11,016 nucleotides of DNA, taken from assembly GCA_029983625.1 (NCBI GenBank), contig JASBZF010000057.1, positions 1-11,016 of the forward strand, written 5' to 3'. How positions within the stretch are numbered: position 1 is the first letter of the stretch; the number at the start of each line of letters is the position of its first letter. Source of the DNA: Pauljensenia sp. (GTDB taxonomy: Bacteria > Actinomycetota > Actinomycetes > Actinomycetales > Actinomycetaceae). Below, one piece after another: positions 6,614 through 11,016 of the stretch. Both the position numbers and the translations under genes were made by a program. The notes under the pieces are model-generated. The model searched no databases. It was not told the origin of the DNA and saw only the letters and a program-made list of their open reading frames with translations.

Positions 6614-6641
6614 GGAAATGCGCTGAAGGAAATGCGCTGAA
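6614..6641. repeat. Tandem 14-bp direct repeat (two copies)
   Basis: GGAAATGCGCTGAA occurs twice back to back (6614-6627 and 6628-6641) with no mismatch, in the gap between the converging mutT1-like and lipoprotein genes, just after the terminator T-run. Probably a slippage duplication. The T-rich complement on the minus strand (TTTTATTTTT, ending the second copy) lies downstream of the lipoprotein stop but has no good stem before it. Confidence 0.8.
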
Positions 6642-6670
6642 AAATAAAACGCATGGTGAAGATGAGCGGG

Positions 6671-7138
6671 TTACAGCTTCGAATCTTTCACAGAAGAGGT
6701 GAGTGTTTGCGCATCCATCGCGTGAACAAGGCACACGATCGAACGGTCTTCTTCCGCCCAGGAACTCTGAGTCGGTGTCAACCAGGTGACATCCAGATCT
6801 GAACTCACATAGGGTGTTCCGACATAGCCTTTAAAGGCATCAATACAGGCGGTTTCAGCCTGCGCGGATAGCGTCTCTTCTCCGGGGAAGTGGGCATCCG
6901 CATCCTGCGTGTCCGTGGGGATGAGAGCAAACACTTCTGCTTCGTGAGGTGAGGTGCAGGCGGTGCGCGCGATCGTTGTTGCCTGCGAGGTCGTGGGAAG
7001 TTGGAGGCAGTCGCCGACTTTCAGATCAAGAATAGAAACGCTTGTACACGCGGCCAGAAGCACTGTGACGAGGGCGAGGGCGAGCCCCCGTCGATGCAAA
7101 CGACGGGGGCGTCGGAGAGTGGAGTGTGTTCTCAGCAT
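6671..7138 (-). CDS. Septum-formation-family lipoprotein, third gene of the Pit operon
   Basis: A 155-aa predicted lipoprotein. An Arg-rich n-region (residues 1-18) and a hydrophobic core (19-28) end in the lipobox LAAC with Cys31, so it is cut by signal peptidase II and anchored outside the membrane. The mature part matches the actinobacterial 'septum formation' (PF13845-like) pattern as I remember it: VGDCLQL (41-47), CTSPHEAEVFAL (61-72), CIDAFKGYVG (98-107) and SSWAEEDRSIVCLV (125-138). Four cysteines (44, 61, 98, 136) could form two disulfides. The family is linked to septation only by name and weak evidence. ATG 7138 has AGAAGG five bases upstream. It starts 20 nt after the pit stop and its ribosome site lies in that gap, so it is almost surely co-transcribed with DUF47 and pit. 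A 10-bp GC-rich inverted repeat lies within codons 10-19. Confidence 0.82.
   Translation of the reverse strand: MLRTHSTLRRPRRLHRRGLALALVTVLLAACTSVSILDLKVGDCLQLPTTSQATTIARTACTSPHEAEVFALIPTDTQDADAHFPGEETLSAQAETACIDAFKGYVGTPYVSSDLDVTWLTPTQSSWAEEDRSIVCLVHAMDAQTLTSSVKDSKL
7084..7110 (-). repeat. 10-bp GC-rich inverted repeat inside the lipoprotein signal-peptide codons
   Basis: GCCCCCGTCG (7084-7093) and CGACGGGGGC (7101-7110) are perfect reverse complements with a 7-nt loop. In the mRNA this is a very stable hairpin starting 28 nt after the start codon, within the Arg-rich n-region. It could slow early translation or lower expression of the third gene relative to pit. It may also simply reflect CGN arginine codons. 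Confidence 0.6.
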
Positions 7139-7158
7139 TCGATCCTTCTTTTACCGGA

Positions 7159-8223
7159 TCACAGCAGCTGAATGAGCCAATGAGTGAGGTAGAACATCAC
7201 TGCGGCGACACCTGCGGCTGCCGGTAGCGTGAGGAACCAACCGCCGACGATATTGCCTGCGACACCCCAACGGACGGCGGAGAAACGCTTGGTTGCTCCC
7301 ACGCCGAGAATCGCTGAAGTGATCGTGTGCGTTGTTGAGATTGGCGCATGTAACACGAAAGCCGACAGGTAGAGGACGACAGCGGAGACGGACTCGGCGA
7401 CGAAGCCTCGCGCCGGATCAAGGTCGATGATCTTCCTGCCGAGGGTCCGCATGATCCTCCAGCCGCCCGAGTAGGTGCCGAGCGAAATTGCTGTGGCCGC
7501 TGCGAGCTTGACCCACAGGGGAACGGTCATGTCACCGGTCACCGGATCAAAAATGTTGTGATGTTCGCCGTAACCGCCTGCAACCAGTGCCATGACGATG
7601 ACACCCATTGTTTTCTGTGCGTCTTGGAGACCGTGACCCAGGGCCATCGCCGCAGCAGAAATCGTCTGGAGGACCCTGAATCGACGCATCGTTCGGTGAT
7701 AGGGCAGATTCTTCAGCGCAACCATGAGGATACGCATGAGGATGTAACCGGCGAGGAAGCCGATGATCGGTGAGGCAAACATCGGGATGATGACGTGATC
7801 GAGGATTCCCATCCACTGCACCGCCGTAGCGGAAGCAAGGCCAGCACCGACGAGACCGCCGATAAGAGCATGAGAAGAAGACGAGGGCAGCCCAAACCAC
7901 CAGGTGATGAGGTTCCACACGACAGCACCGACGAGGGCAGCAAGGACAATGACCAGACCTTCGCGTTGCATCGCGACATCGGTTGAGGTTGTGTAGTGGG
8001 AGATATCGATGATTCCCTTGCCGATGGTCTTGGCCACTTCGGTACCGAGAAGAGCGCCGATGATGTTCATGACTGCGGCCATGAGGAGCGCCACCCTCGG
8101 GGTGAGTGCGCGAGTCGATACGGATGTTGCGATCGCGTTCGCCGCGTCGTGGAAGCCGTTCGTGTAGTCAAAGCCGAGGGCGATGACGATGACGAGGGTG
8201 ACGAGGATCAGGTTGAGATCCAC
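7159..8223 (-). CDS. pit: Low-affinity inorganic phosphate permease, Pit family
   Basis: A 354-aa integral membrane protein of the PHO4/Pit family, which imports phosphate, usually as a metal-phosphate complex, with protons. The inverted duplication typical of the family is clear: GFDYTNGFHDAANAIATSV (17-35) in the first half, and HGLQDAQKTMGVI (197-209) with HAPISTTHTITSAILGVG (292-309) in the second. GLPSSSSHALIGGLVGAG (111-128) is the other conserved loop. About ten hydrophobic helices are seen. The length fits the short bacterial Pit form without a large central loop. Start is GTG 8223, four bases after the DUF47 stop; AAGGAG lies ten bases upstream, inside the end of the DUF47 gene. DUF47-pit pairing is standard and supports the call. 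No Pst system is seen in the window. Confidence 0.96.
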   Translation of the reverse strand: MDLNLILVTLVIVIALGFDYTNGFHDAANAIATSVSTRALTPRVALLMAAVMNIIGALLGTEVAKTIGKGIIDISHYTTSTDVAMQREGLVIVLAALVGAVVWNLITWWFGLPSSSSHALIGGLVGAGLASATAVQWMGILDHVIIPMFASPIIGFLAGYILMRILMVALKNLPYHRTMRRFRVLQTISAAAMALGHGLQDAQKTMGVIVMALVAGGYGEHHNIFDPVTGDMTVPLWVKLAAATAISLGTYSGGWRIMRTLGRKIIDLDPARGFVAESVSAVVLYLSAFVLHAPISTTHTITSAILGVGATKRFSAVRWGVAGNIVGGWFLTLPAAAGVAAVMFYLTHWLIQLL

Positions 8224-8227
8224 GGTT

Positions 8228-8860
8228 TCAGGACTCCTTCACAGCGATCGCTTCGATTGCGTTCGCGAGATCCTCGAATGCGTCCGCTGCCGTTTCTAAA
8301 ACCTTGATGAGGTCTTTGAGTTTAATGATCATAATCGGGTCGAGTCCCGAATCGAATACGGCAGTCAGTGCGCGACGGTAGGTGAGGTCGCCCTCGTTTT
8401 CGAGGCGGTTGATCTCAACCCAGTAGTCGCGCAGGTCGAGCGGTGATTTGAGGCCGGGGATTGACTGAGCGGTGTGCTCAGCGCAGCGGGCGAGGATGTC
8501 AATCTGTTCGGCGAGAAGGGAAGAGACCTGCTCGGGCAGTTCGTCGATTCCGTACATGACGAACAGGTCGCATGCCTCGTCAATGAGATCGAGGCAGTCG
8601 TCCAGATCTGAACTCAGACGTCCAAGGTCTTCGCGATCGAAGGGGGTAATGAAGGTCTGATTCACCAGGTGTGCGATTCGGTGGTTGATCTCATCGCCGG
8701 AGTGCTCGACCTCGTGAAGCTGATCGCGGATTGCGATTCGTTCTGGCGCGGAGGCGTCAAGAAGTGACGCGAGAAGCGCGGTTGCGGACACGAGGTTCGC
8801 GGCCTGCTGGGAAAAAAGATCGAAGAAGGACGGGCCTTCAGTGGCCTTGCGGAATCCCAC
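8228..8860 (-). CDS. DUF47 / PhoU-like phosphate transport regulator (Pit accessory)
   Basis: A 210-aa, all-helical cytoplasmic protein of the DUF47 (PF01865) family, distant kin of PhoU. Family members partner with Pit permeases, and genetic work in other bacteria suggests they control Pit activity. Seen: two half-repeats, each with an acidic metal-binding-like motif, EVEHSGDEINHRI (50-62) and RLENEGDLTYRRAL (152-165), and the strongly conserved TPFDREDLGRLSSDLDDCLDLID (72-94). Length is typical. The start is GTG 8860, backed by AGGAGG six bases upstream, the best ribosome site of this operon. First gene of DUF47-pit-lipoprotein; the stop lies four bases before the pit start, suggesting translational coupling. 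It is divergent from pckG. No clear promoter was fixed; TTGACG (minus strand, 8947-8952) lacks a -10 at the right distance. Confidence 0.93.
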   Translation of the reverse strand: MGFRKATEGPSFFDLFSQQAANLVSATALLASLLDASAPERIAIRDQLHEVEHSGDEINHRIAHLVNQTFITPFDREDLGRLSSDLDDCLDLIDEACDLFVMYGIDELPEQVSSLLAEQIDILARCAEHTAQSIPGLKSPLDLRDYWVEINRLENEGDLTYRRALTAVFDSGLDPIMIIKLKDLIKVLETAADAFEDLANAIEAIAVKES

Positions 8861-8928
8861 GATATTCCTCCTGAAGAGTCAAGGACGCATGTCTGCGCGG
8901 TTACAGACTAGGGCAAGTCCTGGCTTGT

Positions 8929-8939
8929 GCGTACTACGC
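8929..8939. repeat. 11-bp palindrome GCGTA-C-TACGC in the divergent promoter region
   Basis: A perfect inverted repeat of 5-bp arms around one central base, lying 69 nt upstream of the DUF47 start. It might be a small operator. It is short enough to be chance. Confidence 0.3.
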
Positions 8940-8969
8940 TAAGGCTCGTCAAGCTGCGGTCAGTAAATC

Positions 8970-8985
8970 TGTGAACTGTTGCACA
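8970..8985. promoter_or_regulatory. CRP/GlxR-type operator between the Pit operon and pckG
   Basis: TGTGA-ACTGTT-GCACA matches the CRP-family consensus TGTGA-N6-TCACA at nine of ten positions. GlxR of Corynebacterium and CRP-like regulators of other actinobacteria use this site. It lies 112 nt before the pckG ATG and 109 nt before the DUF47 GTG, so it could serve either gene. Nearby -10-like boxes on the plus strand are TATAGG (8987-8992) and TATTCT (8999-9004). Neither puts the site at the classical -41.5, so the mode of action is open. Confidence 0.5.
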
Positions 8986-9005
8986 GTATAGGCGGGACTA
9001 TTCTC

Positions 9006-9026
9006 TCTCGCGATATGTCTCGCGAT
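9006..9026 (+). repeat. 9-bp direct repeat in the pckG leader/promoter
   Basis: TCTCGCGAT occurs at 9006-9014 and 9018-9026, separated by ATG, a 12-nt period. It lies 72-92 nt before the pckG ATG. Such tandem half-sites often bind a regulator along one DNA face. The regulator is unknown. Confidence 0.45.
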
Positions 9027-9097
9027 CAGGGATGATGGAACATGTAGACCAGAGGCGTGACCGCGCCCCGGAATTACCGAGTGCCTCAGGAGGCAAA

Positions 9098-10933
9098 ATG
9101 TCCGTGACTGAACAGGATGTGCGCGCAGCCGCTCCGTCCAACGCTCCCGAAGACGTCCTCAAGTGGGTCGCCGAAATTGCAGCGCTGACGACACCGGACG
9201 CCATCGAATTCTCCGACGGTTCGCAGGAAGAGTGGGATCGCCTCACCTCCCTCATGGTTGAGACTGGCATGTTCACCAAGCTCAACGAGGAAAAGCGCCC
9301 GAACTCCTTCCTTGCCCGTTCCCTCCCCTCGGATGTTGCGCGAGTCGAGTCCCGGACCTTCATCTGCTCGGAAAAGGAAGAGGACGCTGGCCCGACAAAC
9401 CACTGGGCCGATCCGGCTGAAATGAAGGCCATCCTCAAGGAGAAGTTCACCGGCACGATGGCCGGTCGCACGATGTACGTCATCCCCTTCTCTATGGGCC
9501 CCCTCGGCGGTCCGATCTCCCAGCTCGGCATTGAGATCACCGACTCCCCTTACGTCGTGTGCAACATGCGCATCATGACCCGCATGGGTAAGGCCGCGAT
9601 GGATCTCATTGCGGAAGGCAAGCCCTGGGTTCCTGCCGTTCACTCCGTCGGCGTTCCGCTTGCCGAAGGACAGGCTGACACCACCTGGCCGTGCAACGAG
9701 GAGAAGTACATCACCCACTTCCCGGAGACCAACGAGATCTGGTCCTTCGGTTCGGGTTACGGCGGCAACGCACTCCTCGGCAAGAAGTGCTTCGCTCTGC
9801 GTATCGCCTCGACAATGGCCCGTCGTGACGGCTGGATGGCTGAGCACATGCTCATCCTCCGCCTCACCCGCGAAGAGACCGGCCAGCAGTTCCACGTGAC
9901 CGCTGCCTTCCCCTCGGCCTGCGGTAAGACGAACCTCGCCATGCTTCAGCCCACGATCCCCGGCTACAAGGTCGAGACCGTTGGCGACGACATCGCCTGG
10001 ATGCGTCCCGGCCCGGATGGTCGCCTGTACGCGATCAACCCGGAGGCTGGCTTCTTCGGTGTTGCTCCGGGTACCTCCTACGACACGAACCCGATGGCTA
10101 TGGACACCATGCGCGCCAACTCCATCTTCACTAACGTTGCGCTCACAGATGACGGCGACGTCTGGTGGGAAGGCATCGACGGTGAAACCCCGGCGCACCT
10201 CATCGACTGGCACGGCAAGGATTGGACCCCCGAGTCCGGCGAAAAGGCTGCCCACCCGAACAGCCGCTTCACCGTTCCTGCTTCGCAGTGCCCGATCATC
10301 TGTGAAGACTGGGAAGCTCCGCAGGGTGTTGCGGTTGACGCGATCCTCTTCGGTGGACGTCGCGCCACGAACGTGCCGCTCGTTGCCGAGCAGTACGAAG
10401 CCGCTCACGGTGTGTTCATCGGTGCGTCGGTCGCGTCCGAGGTCACCGCTGCGGCAACCGACGTTAAGGCCGGTTCCCTCCGCCACGACCCCTTCGCCAT
10501 GCTGCCCTTCTGTGGCTACCACATGGCCGACTACTGGGGTCACTGGCTCGACATGCAGGCCGAGCTTGGCGACAAGTTCCCGAAGGTCTACCAGGTCAAC
10601 TGGTTCCGCAAGGACGAGAACGGCAAGTTCATGTGGCCGGGCTACGGCGATAACTCGCGTGTCCTCGACTGGATCGTGCGTCGTGCCGCTGGCGAAGTGG
10701 AAGCCGTTGACGGCGTGACCGGTCGTTACCCGAAGTTCGAGGACTTCAACCTTGAAGGTCTGGACATCGACGAGTCCGTGTGGGCCAAGCTTTTCGAGAT
10801 CGACCTCGATGCTTGGGCTTCAGAGATGGATGACACCGAAGAGTACTTCGCCCAGTTCGGCGATAAGCTCCCGGCTGCCATCACCGAACAGCTCGGCAAG
10901 TTCCGCGATCGTATCGCGGCTGCACGCGCCTGA
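9098..10933 (+). CDS. pckG: Phosphoenolpyruvate carboxykinase (GTP)
   Basis: GTP-dependent PEPCK turns oxaloacetate and GTP into PEP, CO2 and GDP, the entry to gluconeogenesis. The 611-aa product has the full set of family motifs: FGSGYGGNALLGKKCFALRIAS (217-238), metal-site His250 in MAEHM, the P-loop FPSACGKTNLAM (271-282) with the reactive Cys275, kinase-2 VGDDIAWM (295-302), YAINPEAGFFGVAPGTS (311-327), and APQGVAVDAILFGGRR (407-422), binding nucleotide. Length is normal. The frame extends to an ATG at 9032, but ATG 9098 is chosen because CAGGAGG sits four bases before it and the extra 22 residues are not conserved in the family as I know it. Codon use is strongly biased to C/G-ending codons, more than its neighbours, as expected of a highly expressed gene. 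Monocistronic as far as seen; a CRP-like site upstream suggests carbon-source control. Confidence 0.98.
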   Translation: MSVTEQDVRAAAPSNAPEDVLKWVAEIAALTTPDAIEFSDGSQEEWDRLTSLMVETGMFTKLNEEKRPNSFLARSLPSDVARVESRTFICSEKEEDAGPTNHWADPAEMKAILKEKFTGTMAGRTMYVIPFSMGPLGGPISQLGIEITDSPYVVCNMRIMTRMGKAAMDLIAEGKPWVPAVHSVGVPLAEGQADTTWPCNEEKYITHFPETNEIWSFGSGYGGNALLGKKCFALRIASTMARRDGWMAEHMLILRLTREETGQQFHVTAAFPSACGKTNLAMLQPTIPGYKVETVGDDIAWMRPGPDGRLYAINPEAGFFGVAPGTSYDTNPMAMDTMRANSIFTNVALTDDGDVWWEGIDGETPAHLIDWHGKDWTPESGEKAAHPNSRFTVPASQCPIICEDWEAPQGVAVDAILFGGRRATNVPLVAEQYEAAHGVFIGASVASEVTAAATDVKAGSLRHDPFAMLPFCGYHMADYWGHWLDMQAELGDKFPKVYQVNWFRKDENGKFMWPGYGDNSRVLDWIVRRAAGEVEAVDGVTGRYPKFEDFNLEGLDIDESVWAKLFEIDLDAWASEMDDTEEYFAQFGDKLPAAITEQLGKFRDRIAAARA

Positions 10934-10972
10934 ACTCATCGCCGAGGGCGGGGCTTTGTGCCTGTGGGGAGC

Positions 10973-11000
10973 AGAGTAACTGACTCTCGGTAGGTGAGAG
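10973..11000 (+). terminator. Two overlapping weak hairpins after pckG
   Basis: AGAGT / ACTCT (10973-10977 and 10983-10987) and CTCTC / GAGAG (10984-10988 and 10996-11000) share bases and cannot form together. Each has a 5-bp stem. No T-run follows within the window. This may be the pckG terminator region, weakly supported. Confidence 0.3.
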
Positions 11001-11006
11001 CCCGGT

Positions 11007-11016
11007 GGGGGGGGGG
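11007..11016 (+). other. Run of ten G at the window end
   Basis: The last ten bases are all G. No other homopolymer of this length occurs in the window. It may be a real G-tract, or a poly-G read artefact left at a contig end. Confidence 0.6.

Noticed and set aside
9032..9097. Upstream ATG giving pckG 22 extra residues
   Set aside because: No good ribosome site before it, while ATG 9098 has CAGGAGG at proper distance and gives the usual family length.
9086..10543. 485-aa minus-strand ORF opposite pckG
   Set aside because: Shadow of a strongly codon-biased gene. It has no recognisable motif and lies wholly within pckG apart from its ribosome-site end.
1..11016. Mobile element, CRISPR array, toxin-antitoxin pair or defence island
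   Set aside because: No transposase, integrase, Cas-like protein, spaced repeat array or terminal inverted repeats were seen. Genes are housekeeping in type and similar in codon use.

Overview
The window looks like chromosomal DNA of a high-GC Gram-positive bacterium (Actinomycetota), probably a moderately GC-rich member of the Actinomycetaceae or a relative. The family-level guess is weak. The signs are a long PPK1, a MutT1-type Nudix plus histidine-phosphatase fusion, a GTP-type PEP carboxykinase, an actinobacterial 'septum formation' lipoprotein, frequent GTG starts, and C/G-rich third codon positions (strongest in pckG). The first gene runs off the left edge, and the right edge ends in a run of ten G, so these edges may be contig ends.

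Layout. (1) 1-1186, minus: a Bcr/CflA-type MFS efflux gene, cut at the left edge. (2) 1503-1577, minus: tRNA-Lys(UUU) with encoded CCA, a recognisable promoter and a structured leader. (3) 1978-5375, plus: an unrecognised 222-aa protein, then ppk1 with an unusual acidic N-terminal extension, then an unlisted 46-codon ORF for a one-helix membrane protein. A perfect 15-bp palindrome follows 10 nt after it. (4) 5485-6546, plus: a MutT1-like two-domain hydrolase, ending at a hairpin with a T-run. (5) 8860-6671, minus: a compact three-gene operon, DUF47/PhoU-like regulator, then Pit phosphate permease, then septum-formation-family lipoprotein. (6) 9098-10933, plus: pckG, divergent from the Pit operon across a 237-nt region that holds a near-perfect CRP/GlxR-type palindrome and a 9-bp direct repeat.

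How it fits together. The centre is a phosphate locus. Pit with its DUF47 partner brings in phosphate. PPK1 stores phosphate as polyphosphate made from ATP. The MutT1-like enzyme acts on nucleoside (oligo)phosphates. From memory, Streptomyces and Mycobacterium keep ppk close to a mutT-like gene, and Streptomyces also keeps pit/DUF47 nearby, so the neighbourhood is ancestral rather than acquired. No transposase, integrase, CRISPR array, phage gene or defence system was seen. The novel-looking elements are small: the 46-aa membrane ORF with its palindrome, the PPK1 extension, PhoP-box-like repeats before ppk1, and the lipoprotein attached to the Pit operon.
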